Shown: positions 23,869 through 32,621 of the stretch, piece by piece
Layout of the letters: each line of letters opens with the position of its first letter
How positions within the stretch are numbered: position 1 is the stretch's first letter
DNA from: Gammaproteobacteria bacterium
GTDB lineage: Bacteria; Pseudomonadota; Gammaproteobacteria; Steroidobacterales; Steroidobacteraceae
Direction: 5' to 3'
DNA length: 64,000 bases
Assembly (NCBI GenBank): GCA_017577615.1
Contig: PKRE01000004.1
Span: forward strand, 186,001 to 250,000
The notes under the pieces: model-generated
What the model saw: only the letters and a program-made list of their open reading frames with translations
Databases searched by the model: none
What the model was told of the DNA's origin: nothing
Made by a program: the position numbers and the translations under genes

Positions 23869-25962
23869 TCAGCGCTCGCGGGGCAAGACGCCGCTCGTGA
23901 GCGAGGCGAGCGCCGCTAGCGAACGGATGGGCTCGGAGCAGACCGTGCCTCGACAGATATAGCCGACGGTCTCCGCCTCGGGGCGCTTGCTGGCAAGCGC
24001 CGCGGGCAGGTCGGTCACATCGTTCGGAATGGCGAACACGAGCCGTTTCGGCGCGTAGATCTTGTGGAGCTGTGTCTTCCAGTGCACTAGCTCCTGCCCG
24101 ATGCCTCGTAGGATCACGATCTGCGGAGGATCGAGGAGTTCCTCCAGTGCGACGAGCAGCGTGGCGTGTGCCTGCGGATGCTGCTGCAACGGCTGCCACG
24201 CAGCGCGAAGCGTGCGAGCTGCCGCGTCGATGTAACGGTTCTGGCCCAGCAGCAGCCCGAGGCGCAGGAGGGCCTGCGCTGCGATGCCGTTGCCCGCGGG
24301 CAGTGCCTCGTCGGCAAAGGACTTGGGCCTGACGATCAGCTGCTCGTGGTCGTCGGCCGTGAAATAGAAACCTCCTGCTCGATCCTCAAAGTGCGCGAGT
24401 AAGCTTTCGGCCAACGAAATGGCCCACTGCAGGTCCGCTGTGCGCCAGCGCGTTTGCAGGGCTTCGATGAGCGCATCGAGCAAGAACGCGTAGTCATCGA
24501 GATAGGCTGCGAAGCGAGCCTGTCCGTCCGCATGGACTGCCCGCAAACGTCCGTTGGCGGCGAGATTCGTGCGCAGAAAGTCGAGCGCGCGAAAGGCCGA
24601 TTCGCAGCATTGCTCGTCGTCGAGGCAGCGACCGGTCACGAGCATGCCGGCAATCGCGAGCGCATTCCACGAGGTGAGGATCTTCTCGTCGCGCCCTGGA
24701 CGCACTCGTCGACCGCGTGCTTCGAGCAGTTGTGTGCGGGCGGCCTCGATGCGCTGCTCGACGACTCGTGCATCGAGACCGAGGGCCGCTGCAATGTCCT
24801 CCATGGAGCGATGGACGTGCAGGTGCCACTTGCCTGAGAAGGTCGGAGGCTGATCGAGGCCAAAGCGGCGCGCGACGACTGCATAGCTGTCTGCGCCGAG
24901 CACGCAGCGGATTTCCTCGGCATCCCAGACGTAGAACTTGCCTTCCTGCCCTTCGGAGTCGGCATCGAGGCTCGAATAGTAGCCGCCTTCGGGCGACTGC
25001 ATTTCCCGCCGGAGCCATGCGGCCGTCTGCAGCGCCGTCTCCCAGAACAAGCGCTCGCCCGTAGCAATGGCGGCATGCGTGTAGACCCGGAGCAGCTGGC
25101 CGTTGTCGTAAAGCATTTTCTCGAAATGCGGGATCCGCCACTGCTCATCGACGCTGTAGCGAGCAAAGCCGCCGCCGACGTGATCGAAAATGCCGCCCTC
25201 TGCCATGCGGGTGAGCGTCAAGGTCGCCATGTATAGCGAGTGCAGGTCGGGCGTGTCGCTCGCTGCGGTCGCATGCCAGCGGCGCAGCAGCCAGTCGATG
25301 TTCGTAGGGTGCGCAAACTTCGGGGCTCGGCCGAATCCACCGTGGGCCGCGTCGAACGATCGGGCGAGCGCTTCGCGTGCGCGTGCGAGCGGCGCCAGCG
25401 TGAGCTGCTCTTCTTGCGATGCTGCCGCAGGGAGAAGCTGCATGAATGCTTCGTCGAGCGCAGCGCTTTGTTTCGCGATGTCGTCGCGGCGGGTATGGTA
25501 GAACTCGCTCACACGCCGCAGCAGATCGGTAAAGGCGGGCATGCCGAAGCGCGCTTCCCGGGGGAAGTACGTGCCGCCGAAAAACGGGCGCAGATCGTGC
25601 GGCGAGAGGAACATCGTCAGCGGCCAGCCCCCGGGCCTGCCGGTCAGCATTTGCTGCGCGAGCTGATAGATCTTGTCGAGGTCTGGACGCTCTTCGCGGT
25701 CCACTTTGACGTTGATGAACAGCTCGTTCATCACGGCGGCCGTGGTATCGTCCTCGAAGGACTCACGTGCCATCACGTGACACCAGTGACACGCCGAGTA
25801 GCCGATCGACAACAGGATCGGCTTGTCCTCCGTTCGCGCACGAGCGATGGCCTCGTCACCCCACGGATACCAATCGACGGGATTATCGGCATGCTGCAGA
25901 AGGTAGGGACTCGTCTCGTCGGCGAGGCGATTGCGGCGTGTAGCAACGGTCGAATTCGTCAT
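23869..25962 (-). CDS. Thioredoxin-domain protein of the YyaL/DUF255 family
   Basis: Protein of 697 residues: an N-terminal DUF255 thioredoxin-like domain (SPYLLQHADNPVDWYPWGDE, with SACHWCHVM as its CxxC) followed by an alpha/alpha-barrel resembling glycosidase or epimerase folds (KFAHPTNIDWLLRRW, YSSLDADSEGQEGKFYVWD). ATG 25962 begins just before the conserved region; a longer frame to 26070 adds unlikely sequence overlapping the rlmI leader. Catalytic role is unknown; the human homologue is SPATA20. Confidence 0.92.
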   Translation of the reverse strand: MTNSTVATRRNRLADETSPYLLQHADNPVDWYPWGDEAIARARTEDKPILLSIGYSACHWCHVMARESFEDDTTAAVMNELFINVKVDREERPDLDKIYQLAQQMLTGRPGGWPLTMFLSPHDLRPFFGGTYFPREARFGMPAFTDLLRRVSEFYHTRRDDIAKQSAALDEAFMQLLPAAASQEEQLTLAPLARAREALARSFDAAHGGFGRAPKFAHPTNIDWLLRRWHATAASDTPDLHSLYMATLTLTRMAEGGIFDHVGGGFARYSVDEQWRIPHFEKMLYDNGQLLRVYTHAAIATGERLFWETALQTAAWLRREMQSPEGGYYSSLDADSEGQEGKFYVWDAEEIRCVLGADSYAVVARRFGLDQPPTFSGKWHLHVHRSMEDIAAALGLDARVVEQRIEAARTQLLEARGRRVRPGRDEKILTSWNALAIAGMLVTGRCLDDEQCCESAFRALDFLRTNLAANGRLRAVHADGQARFAAYLDDYAFLLDALIEALQTRWRTADLQWAISLAESLLAHFEDRAGGFYFTADDHEQLIVRPKSFADEALPAGNGIAAQALLRLGLLLGQNRYIDAAARTLRAAWQPLQQHPQAHATLLVALEELLDPPQIVILRGIGQELVHWKTQLHKIYAPKRLVFAIPNDVTDLPAALASKRPEAETVGYICRGTVCSEPIRSLAALASLTSGVLPRER

Positions 25963-26043
25963 GAGTACATCCGCCCGCGCAGCGAAACGCACGAGGTTCT
26001 GCATCGGCGCTGCGCTTTTCCGTAGAATGGCGACACTATAACG

Positions 26044-27252
26044 ATGGATGCCGTACCTAACACTGCGCAAATGCCCGAGCTACGCCTCAAGCGGGGCGAA
26101 GATCGCCGTATTTCCGCTGGGCATTTGTGGGTCTTTTCCAACGAGGTCGATACCGATCGTACGCCGCTGCGTGAGCTCCCGCCTGGCACACATGTGCGAC
26201 TGGTATCGGATCGCGACAAGTTTCTCGGTTATGCCTATGTCAATCCGCATTCCCTGATCTGCGCCCGCATTCTGAGTCGCGACGCCTCAGCCCCGCCGAG
26301 CGTGTCCTTGCTGGTGCATCGACTCCGGGTCGCACAGGCATTGCGGCGCTCGCTGTACGAGAAACCGTTTTATCGCTGTGTCTTCGGGGAGTCGGACGGC
26401 TTGCCTGGCCTCGTGCTCGATCGCTTCGGGGATCTCGTCGTTGGCCAGATAGGCACCGTGGGCATGGAAGGCATGCGGGCCGATGTCGAGCGCGCGGTAG
26501 AAAAAGTGCTGGCGCCGGCAGCGCTCGTGTGGAAGAACGACAGCGGCGTGCGTGACTTGGAAGGGTTGCCGCACTACACCGAGACGGCTTTCGGCGTTGC
26601 GCCCGAGTCGGTCATCGTGGAAGAGGGCGGAGTGGCGTTTCGGGTACCGCTCCTTGGCGGACAGAAAACGGGCTGGTATTTCGACCAGGCTGCCAATCGC
26701 ATGGCACTACGCAAGTATGTCAGCGGGGCACGCGTGCTCGATGTGTTCTGCTACGTCGGCGCGTGGGGTCTCGGCGCATTGCGGGCGGGTGCGGCCGAAG
26801 TGACGTGTGTCGATTCTTCAGCGACAGCCTTGGCGGCATTGGAGGCGAGCGCGGCGGAGAACGAGTTCAGACCCACGATTCTGCGGGGCGATGCGTTCGA
26901 GGTGCTCGAGTCTCTGCATGCGCAGCGCCGTAAGTTCGACGTGGTGATCCTCGATCCACCGGCGTTCATCAAGCGCAAGAAGGATTTGCCGAAGGGCGAG
27001 GCCGCGTATAGGCGACTGAATCAGCTTGCGATGCAGCTGCTCGATCGCGATGGCGTGCTTGTCTCCTGTTCGTGCTCATACCATCTGAGCCAGGAGGCGC
27101 TCATCGGGGCGATTCAGCGCGCCGCGCGCCATCTTAATCGATTCGCACAGATCGTCGAGCTGGGTGGGCAGGCGCCGGATCATCCGATTCATCCTGCGAT
27201 TCCCGAGACTCGGTATCTGAAGTCGGTGTTCGTGCGGGTGGTGGCCGAATGA
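26044..27252 (+). CDS. rlmI: 23S rRNA (cytosine-C5)-methyltransferase RlmI
   Basis: SAM-dependent methyltransferase predicted to modify C1962 of 23S rRNA, 402 residues. It has an N-terminal PUA domain (RRISAGHLWVFSNEVD), a central domain with FGESDGLPGLVLDRFGD, and the methyltransferase domain with GARVLDVFCYVGAWGLGALR, DVVILDPPAFIKRKKDL and the cysteine motif SCSCSYH. ATG 26071 is a shorter alternative start. It is divergent from the YyaL-type gene. Confidence 0.9.
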   Translation: MDAVPNTAQMPELRLKRGEDRRISAGHLWVFSNEVDTDRTPLRELPPGTHVRLVSDRDKFLGYAYVNPHSLICARILSRDASAPPSVSLLVHRLRVAQALRRSLYEKPFYRCVFGESDGLPGLVLDRFGDLVVGQIGTVGMEGMRADVERAVEKVLAPAALVWKNDSGVRDLEGLPHYTETAFGVAPESVIVEEGGVAFRVPLLGGQKTGWYFDQAANRMALRKYVSGARVLDVFCYVGAWGLGALRAGAAEVTCVDSSATALAALEASAAENEFRPTILRGDAFEVLESLHAQRRKFDVVILDPPAFIKRKKDLPKGEAAYRRLNQLAMQLLDRDGVLVSCSCSYHLSQEALIGAIQRAARHLNRFAQIVELGGQAPDHPIHPAIPETRYLKSVFVRVVAE

Positions 27253-27298
27253 GCGAGCCAGCACGCTGGGCGAGCTTCCCTGCTAACATGCGCGTGGC

Positions 27299-28222
27299 AT
27301 GTTGACCTATCCCTCCATCGATCCAGTCATCGTGACGATCGGCCCACTTGCCATTCATTGGTACGGGCTGATGTACGTCATCGGATTTGCCGCGGCGTGG
27401 CTGCTGGCGCGTCACCGCGCGAGCGCAGCCGACTCGACTTGGAAACCGGTCGATGTCGACGATTTGATCTTTTTCTCGGCGATCGGCGTGATCGTGGGCG
27501 GGCGCATCGGTTGGCTCGTCTTTTATGGCGCCGAGCAGGTCGTCGAGGATCCGCTGACGATCATACAGATCTGGAAGGGCGGCATGTCGTTCCACGGTGG
27601 TCTGCTCGGGGTGATCGTCGCGGTCGTGCTGTTCGCGCGACGCCGCGGACGCCGCGTCGCCGATGTGCTCGATTTCTTGGCGCCGCTGCCTGGCATCGGG
27701 ATCTTCGCGGGCCGTATCGGCAACTTCATCAATGGTGAGCTGTGGGGCAAGCCCACCGATGCGCCGTGGGGCTTCGTGCTGGATCCGAGCTTGCTCCATC
27801 CCAGGCAGGCCGACGAAGTGCTGCTGCTCTGTCGGCGTTTCGAAGTGGATCCATGCGTGATCCAGGTGCACGCCTCGCAGCTATATGAGGGGCTTCTCGA
27901 AGGGTTGCTCCTGTTCGTCGTCCTCTGGCTGTACACCTCCAAACGGCGGCCGCGTTGGGCGCCTTCGGGGCTCTTCCTGGTGGGCTACGGAGTGTGCCGG
28001 TTCTTGGTAGAGTTCGTGCGCGTGCCCGATGCGAACCGCGGGTACATTCTGTTCGACTGGGTTACGATGGGTCAGATCTTGTCTGCACCCATGATCATCA
28101 TCGGCATCGCATTGATGGTTGCCGCGTATCGTCGTAATGAGCCGAGTGGCAACTATCTTGCGCAGAGCAGCGAACGGCGGGCGGCGGTCGGCGCGCAGGC
28201 GGGTGCCAAACGCTCCACTTGA
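27299..28222 (+). CDS. lgt: Prolipoprotein diacylglyceryl transferase Lgt
   Basis: Adds diacylglycerol to the lipobox cysteine of prolipoproteins at the inner membrane; 307 residues with about seven helices. Diagnostic segments: IHWYGLMYVIGF, KGGMSFHGGLLGVIVA (catalytic His), and the Lgt signature GRIGNFINGELWGKPTD. Lipoproteins in this window that would be substrates include RlpA and DacA. It sits upstream of thyA, a common gammaproteobacterial pair. Confidence 0.96.
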   Translation: MLTYPSIDPVIVTIGPLAIHWYGLMYVIGFAAAWLLARHRASAADSTWKPVDVDDLIFFSAIGVIVGGRIGWLVFYGAEQVVEDPLTIIQIWKGGMSFHGGLLGVIVAVVLFARRRGRRVADVLDFLAPLPGIGIFAGRIGNFINGELWGKPTDAPWGFVLDPSLLHPRQADEVLLLCRRFEVDPCVIQVHASQLYEGLLEGLLLFVVLWLYTSKRRPRWAPSGLFLVGYGVCRFLVEFVRVPDANRGYILFDWVTMGQILSAPMIIIGIALMVAAYRRNEPSGNYLAQSSERRAAVGAQAGAKRST

Positions 28223-28311
28223 GATGAGGTTGCGAGCCCGCTGACAACTGTCCACGCCATGAAACCCCAGCCAGTGATCGTTGTCTCCCGTCTGCCGGAT
28301 ACTCTTCGCCC

Positions 28312-29106
28312 ATGAAGCAGTACCTCGACCTATTACGGCACATTCGCGAGCACGGCGTTTCCAAGTCCGACCGCACGGGCACCGGCACGCTGTCCGTGTT
28401 CGGCTATCAGATGCGCTTCAACTTGGCAGAAGGGTTTCCGCTCGTCACGACCAAGAAGCTGCATCTGCGCTCGATCATCTACGAGCTCTTGTGGTTCCTG
28501 CGCGGGGAAACCAACATCAAGTACCTGCGCGATCACGGCGTTTCCATCTGGGACGAATGGGCGGACGAGAACGGTGACCTCGGGCCGATCTACGGTCGAC
28601 AATGGCGTTCCTGGCCGGCACCGGATGGCAGGTCGATCGATCAGATCAGCCGCGCGGTGGATCTGATCCGGCGCAATCCCGATTCGCGGCGCATCGTCGT
28701 CAGTGCATGGAACGTAGGAGAGCTCGACGCGATGGCGCTCGCGCCATGCCACGCGCTTTTTCAGTTCTGGGTGGCGGAAGGGCGTCTATCGTGCCAGCTC
28801 TATCAGCGGAGCGCGGACGTGTTCTTGGGCGTGCCGTTCAATATCGCCTCGTATGCGCTGCTTACCCACATGTTCGCGCAGCAGTGCGATCTCGAGCCCG
28901 GCGAGTTCATTTGGACCGGAGGCGACTGTCACCTCTACGCCAATCACCTGACTCAGGCCGACGAGCAGTTGCGGCGCGAGCCGTATCCTTTACCGCGGCT
29001 GGAGATCGCGCGACGGCCGCCCTCGATCTTTGAGTATCAATACGAAGACTTTCGCATCATCGGCTATCAAGCGCATCCGCACATCAAAGCGCCGGTAGCC
29101 GTCTAG
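28312..29106 (+). CDS. thyA: Thymidylate synthase ThyA
   Basis: Converts dUMP to dTMP using methylene-THF; 264 residues, the standard short bacterial length. The catalytic cysteine lies in ALAPCHALFQFWV; other motifs are DRTGTGTLSVFGYQMRF, SWDEWADENGDLGPIYGRQW-like DEWADENGDLGPIYGRQWRS and YQRSADVFLGVPFNIASYAL. It is followed by a SET-domain gene and then folA; thyA-folA adjacency is common but the insert is unusual. Confidence 0.97.
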   Translation: MKQYLDLLRHIREHGVSKSDRTGTGTLSVFGYQMRFNLAEGFPLVTTKKLHLRSIIYELLWFLRGETNIKYLRDHGVSIWDEWADENGDLGPIYGRQWRSWPAPDGRSIDQISRAVDLIRRNPDSRRIVVSAWNVGELDAMALAPCHALFQFWVAEGRLSCQLYQRSADVFLGVPFNIASYALLTHMFAQQCDLEPGEFIWTGGDCHLYANHLTQADEQLRREPYPLPRLEIARRPPSIFEYQYEDFRIIGYQAHPHIKAPVAV

Positions 29107-29169
29107 AAGAACACGGCACGATCCGCACCTGTCTGCGAGCACATAGAGTTCCGAGCCACGTCCAACGTC

Positions 29170-29799
29170 ATGCCTGCAACGAACACCCGTCGCGCAAGCG
29201 CCCGGCGCGATCGAACGAGCGCAACCAGAGCAACCGAGAAGACGAACAAGAAGGCGAACGTCCGTCGTGTCGCCGCTGTGCGCGGTTCGCGGTACGCGAC
29301 GTCACCGCTGATCGAGACCCGACGTTCGCGCATTCACGGGCTTGGTGTCTATGCGATCGCCCCGATCAAGAAAGGCACTCGCATCATCGAGTACCTGGGG
29401 GAACGGATTTCGCACGCCGAGGCAGACCGGCGCTATGCGCGTAAGGCCAACGACGATGGCCATACCTTCCTGTTCATCGCGAGCAGCCGCACGGTGATCG
29501 ATGCGAGCGTAAACGGCAACGATGCCCGCTTCATCAATCACAGCTGCGATCCAAACTGTGAGGCAGTGATCGAGCGCGGCCGTGTGTACATCGAGGCAAT
29601 CCGCGACATCGAACCGGGCGAAGAGCTCGGCTACGACTATCAGCTAACCTGGGAGAGCACCGACGACCCGGAGGATCTCGCCCTGTATGCGTGCCGGTGC
29701 GGCGCGAAGAACTGTCGCGGCACGATGCTCGACAAGGAGCCGGTCGACAAGCAGAAAGTCAAGCAAAAGGCTAAGCGAAAGAGCAAGCGGAAGACTTAG
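29170..29799 (+). CDS. SET-domain protein-lysine N-methyltransferase
   Basis: 209 residues. A basic N-terminus (1-40, RRASARRDRT) precedes a complete SET domain (about 46-160) with RSRIHGLGVYA (SAM-binding), RFINHSCDPNC at 120-130, and GEELGYDY at 150-157 with the catalytic Tyr. A post-SET zinc module follows: C130 with C175, C177 and C182 (YACRCGAKNCRG). The tail KQKVKQKAKRKSKRKT is lysine-rich like a histone-type tail. It lies between thyA and folA, only 3 bases before folA. Likely methylates protein lysines; substrate unknown, and not a folate enzyme. Confidence 0.9.
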   Translation: MPATNTRRASARRDRTSATRATEKTNKKANVRRVAAVRGSRYATSPLIETRRSRIHGLGVYAIAPIKKGTRIIEYLGERISHAEADRRYARKANDDGHTFLFIASSRTVIDASVNGNDARFINHSCDPNCEAVIERGRVYIEAIRDIEPGEELGYDYQLTWESTDDPEDLALYACRCGAKNCRGTMLDKEPVDKQKVKQKAKRKSKRKT

Positions 29800-29802
29800 C
29801 GC

Positions 29803-30297
29803 ATGTTGGTGTCGATCATAGTCGCCGCTGCGCAGAACAACGTCATCGGGAGGGGTAATGACTTGCCCTGGCGGCTTCCCGACGATCTCAAGCGCTTCAA
29901 GGCACTCACGCTCGGCAAGCCGGTCATCATGGGGCGGAAGACTTATGTCTCGATCGGTCGACCGTTACCGCAGCGCCACAACATCGTGATATCGCGACAA
30001 CCGGGGCTCACTCTACCTGACTGCACCGTGGTGTCCTCGCTCGATGCAGCGCTTGCGGCGGCGGGGGATGCTGCGGAGGCGATGGTGATCGGTGGGGCCG
30101 AGATCTTCGCTCAGGTGTTGCCGAGGACGGACCGGATCTACTTGACCAGAGTGCACGCCAATGTCGAAGGCGACACGTTCTTCCCGGAGCTCGTGAGCGA
30201 GGACTGGATAGAGCTCGACAGCGAGTATCATCCGGCGGACGATCGACATGCTTTCCCGTTCACGTTTCTGCAGCTGCGCCGCGCTCATATCGTTTGA
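29803..30297 (+). CDS. folA: Dihydrofolate reductase FolA
   Basis: Reduces dihydrofolate to THF with NADPH; 164 residues. N-terminal IIVAAAQNNVIGRGNDLPWR (first 20 shown) leads into LPDDLKRFK holding the active-site Asp, followed by PVIMGRKTYVSIGRPLPQR, EAMVIGGAEIF and IYLTRVHANVEGDTFFPE. It begins 3 bases after the SET-domain stop. ThyA at 28312 generates the DHF that FolA recycles. Confidence 0.96.
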   Translation: MLVSIIVAAAQNNVIGRGNDLPWRLPDDLKRFKALTLGKPVIMGRKTYVSIGRPLPQRHNIVISRQPGLTLPDCTVVSSLDAALAAAGDAAEAMVIGGAEIFAQVLPRTDRIYLTRVHANVEGDTFFPELVSEDWIELDSEYHPADDRHAFPFTFLQLRRAHIV

Positions 30298-30342
30298 AGG
30301 TGCGGGCACAGAGTCGCTTCGCCGTAGTCCACCAAGCACGCC

Positions 30343-30711
30343 ATGAAGCCGCGCTACAACTGTCTAAAGTGTCCTGGCTACTGTTGCAGTCACGCCCGCA
30401 TTGAGGTGAGCGACTACGACATCGCCAGGCTCGCGAAGCACTTCGGGATCAGTTTCGAGACGGCCAAGAAGCGCTTCACGTACCGCTATAAGACCAAGGA
30501 CGCGGACGAGCAGATTTTGCGCCATCAGCGCGATCACATCTATAAATCGGTCTGCCGCTTCTTCGACCGCGACGAAAGGCGTTGTACGGTGTATGAGGCT
30601 CGACCGAATGTGTGCCGTCGCTATCCGTATGGGAGCGTTTGTGGCTATTACTTCTTCTTGAAGTTCGAACGCGAGCATCAAGGAGACGACGAGTTCATCC
30701 CTTCGGCATGA
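30343..30711 (+). CDS. YkgJ-family cysteine cluster protein
   Basis: Small cysteine-rich protein of 122 residues, putative zinc- or iron-binding. Cysteine motifs: YNCLKCPGYCCSH at 6-18, VCRFFDRDERRCTVYEARPN and VCRRYPYGSVCGYY. It follows the usual YkgJ/UPF0153 pattern. Function unknown. It is downstream of folA by 46 bases. Confidence 0.9.
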   Translation: MKPRYNCLKCPGYCCSHARIEVSDYDIARLAKHFGISFETAKKRFTYRYKTKDADEQILRHQRDHIYKSVCRFFDRDERRCTVYEARPNVCRRYPYGSVCGYYFFLKFEREHQGDDEFIPSA

Positions 30712-30713
30712 TT

Positions 30714-30743
30714 CTGGGGCTCGGGGCTGGGGACTGGGGCTGG
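30714..30743. repeat. Dispersed GC-rich intergenic repeat (copy 2)
   Basis: GGGGCTCGGGGCTGGGGACT followed by GGGGCTGG, lying just after the YkgJ-type gene. It resembles the other G-rich elements in the window. A local tract of G3-4 runs could fold as a quadruplex. Confidence 0.45.
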
Positions 30744-30785
30744 CAAGAGCTTGCGCCCGGACGGCTCCGGTTCAGCGGCCAGCTC

Positions 30786-31163
30786 TCATCCTGGATGGCG
30801 CTCTAGATACAAGTAGATGTAGCCAATCACGAGCAGCACGCACAGGCTTCCTGCCAGCGCAATCGTGCTCGCGACAGTGAGCAGCACAGAAAGATCCCAC
30901 GAGAAGGGACGCGAGGAGAAATTGCCCGCGGCGCGTACCAGTGCGAGGGCGAAGGCGCTGTTAAATACCCACCTGCGCATATAGCCCGGCAGATAGATGC
31001 GCATGCTGCGATTGTGGCGATAGGCTGCCGCGCGTGCCAATCGATCTCCGCGGGTCGCATCCTTGAAGAGCCAGAAGGGCCACAGGTAGCGAAACAGCAC
31101 CACCGAAAACGGCATCTCATCGTAGCTCGAGCCTGATGGCGCGGTTCGCGGACGCTGAGTCAT
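30786..31163 (-). CDS. Small predicted membrane protein, function unknown
   Basis: 125 residues from the ATG at 31163 (MTQRPRTAPSG). A hydrophilic N-terminal half (LWPFWLFKDATRGDRLARAA, AYRHNRSMRIYLPGYMRRW) is followed by two hydrophobic stretches near the C-terminus (SVLLTVASTIALAGSLCVLL, then VIGYIYLYL). I do not recognise the family. It is the last gene in the minus-strand run after kmo, 89 bases downstream, and could belong to that transcript. Confidence 0.7.
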   Translation of the reverse strand: MTQRPRTAPSGSSYDEMPFSVVLFRYLWPFWLFKDATRGDRLARAAAYRHNRSMRIYLPGYMRRWVFNSAFALALVRAAGNFSSRPFSWDLSVLLTVASTIALAGSLCVLLVIGYIYLYLERHPG

Positions 31164-31252
31164 GTCATTCACTCGAGGCAAGTCTTTGTCTCATAGATGG
31201 GCGACGACCAGGATTGGTTCCGTCGGGCAGAGGGAAGGAGTGACGGATAGCC

Positions 31253-32611
31253 CTAAGCCACGGGGTCGAGGCGTGCGTTGATGAGAGCTGCAGCACGCTC
31301 GTAATCGACCTCGTCCAGCGTGGTGGCCGTCTCGGTGAGCTCGTTGAGAATGGTCTCCTGAATGCGGCCGCGCTCGAAAGCGACTCGATAGGGAATCTCG
31401 TCGTGGAACATCACCATCGAGTAACGTGGCACGAAGCGACTCGGGAAGCGACGTTCCAGCTCGAGCGACAGTTCTTTTTTCAGGACGAACTTGGGATCGC
31501 GCACCGTGTCGCGCATCTCGACATAATTCTCGAGTGCCATGTCCGCAATCGCTTCGGCATTGGGTCGTCGTCGTGTCTCGAATCGATCGAACGCCTCGGC
31601 CCAGGTCGTGGCGTCGCGCAGAATCTCGAGCAGCTCGCGACAATCCTCGAACGCAGCATTCATCCCCTGCCCATGGAACGGAGTGATGGCATGGGCAGCG
31701 TCGCCGATGAGCAGCACGTGACGGTCGACATGCCACCGTCGGCAGCGCACAGTGCCCATGATTCCGACGGGGCGCTTCCCGAATTCCTCGGCAACGCGCG
31801 GGATGAGCTCGTACGCATCGGGAAAATGGCGCGCGAAGAATTGCTCGATCGCTGCGTCGTTCTGCAGCGATTCGAAACTGGGCTCACCACGCTTGGGAAG
31901 AAAGAGCGTCACTGTGAAGCTACCGTCGAGATTGGGCAGCGCAATCAGCATGAATCCGCCACGTGGCCAGATGTGTAGCGCATGCTTTTCGATGCGGTGC
32001 CGCGCATGCGCGTCCGCTGGAAGGATGAGCTCCTTGTAGGAGTGAGGCAGCAGCTCCTCGGTGCAATCAAGCCCCAGTTGCGTCACTGCGGCGCGTCGCA
32101 ACACCGAGCCCGCACCGTCGGCGCCGATGACCGTGCCCATGGGGACTTCGTGACGACGGCCTGTCGCAGCATCGAGGAAAATCAGCTTCCGGCAGGCGTA
32201 GTCGACGTCGACGAGCTCTTGCCGGAAGTGGATCGTGGCACCGGCACGCTCAGCCGCATCGAGCAGCACACCGTTGAGGCCGGGACGCGAAACCGAATAG
32301 ATGACCTCGTGCTCGCGTTGTCCGTATGGCATGAACGACAGCGTGCGGTCGACATCGTGCAGGAGTCGACCGCGCATCGGTATGAGAAGCGGCGCAACCT
32401 TAGGCATGAGCTCGGCGAGCTCGAGCGCACGGATGCCTCTGGCTGCCAATGCAAGATTGATCGAGCGACCTGCGGGCACTTGGCTGCGGCGCATGTCCGG
32501 GAGACGTTCGAATACCTGAACGCGATCGCCGCGGCGAGCGAGGAGCACGGCGAGAAAACTCCCGGCGAGGCCCGCACCGATGATTGTGACGTCGCAAGAG
32601 GGAAGGCTCAC
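31253..32611 (-). CDS. kmo: Kynurenine 3-monooxygenase
   Basis: FAD-dependent hydroxylase converting kynurenine to 3-hydroxykynurenine; 452 residues from the GTG at 32611. Motifs: VTIIGAGLAGSFLAVLLARR (FAD-binding), PAGRSINLALAARGIRALEL, and the GDAAHAITPFHGQGMNAAFE C-terminal FAD motif. The GTG start places IIGAG at the N-terminus as in other KMOs; longer frames would overlap kynU. It lies 10 bases after the kynU stop, at the end of the operon. Confidence 0.93.
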   Translation of the reverse strand: MSLPSCDVTIIGAGLAGSFLAVLLARRGDRVQVFERLPDMRRSQVPAGRSINLALAARGIRALELAELMPKVAPLLIPMRGRLLHDVDRTLSFMPYGQREHEVIYSVSRPGLNGVLLDAAERAGATIHFRQELVDVDYACRKLIFLDAATGRRHEVPMGTVIGADGAGSVLRRAAVTQLGLDCTEELLPHSYKELILPADAHARHRIEKHALHIWPRGGFMLIALPNLDGSFTVTLFLPKRGEPSFESLQNDAAIEQFFARHFPDAYELIPRVAEEFGKRPVGIMGTVRCRRWHVDRHVLLIGDAAHAITPFHGQGMNAAFEDCRELLEILRDATTWAEAFDRFETRRRPNAEAIADMALENYVEMRDTVRDPKFVLKKELSLELERRFPSRFVPRYSMVMFHDEIPYRVAFERGRIQETILNELTETATTLDEVDYERAAALINARLDPVA

Positions 32612-32621
32612 GGCGCTGTTC

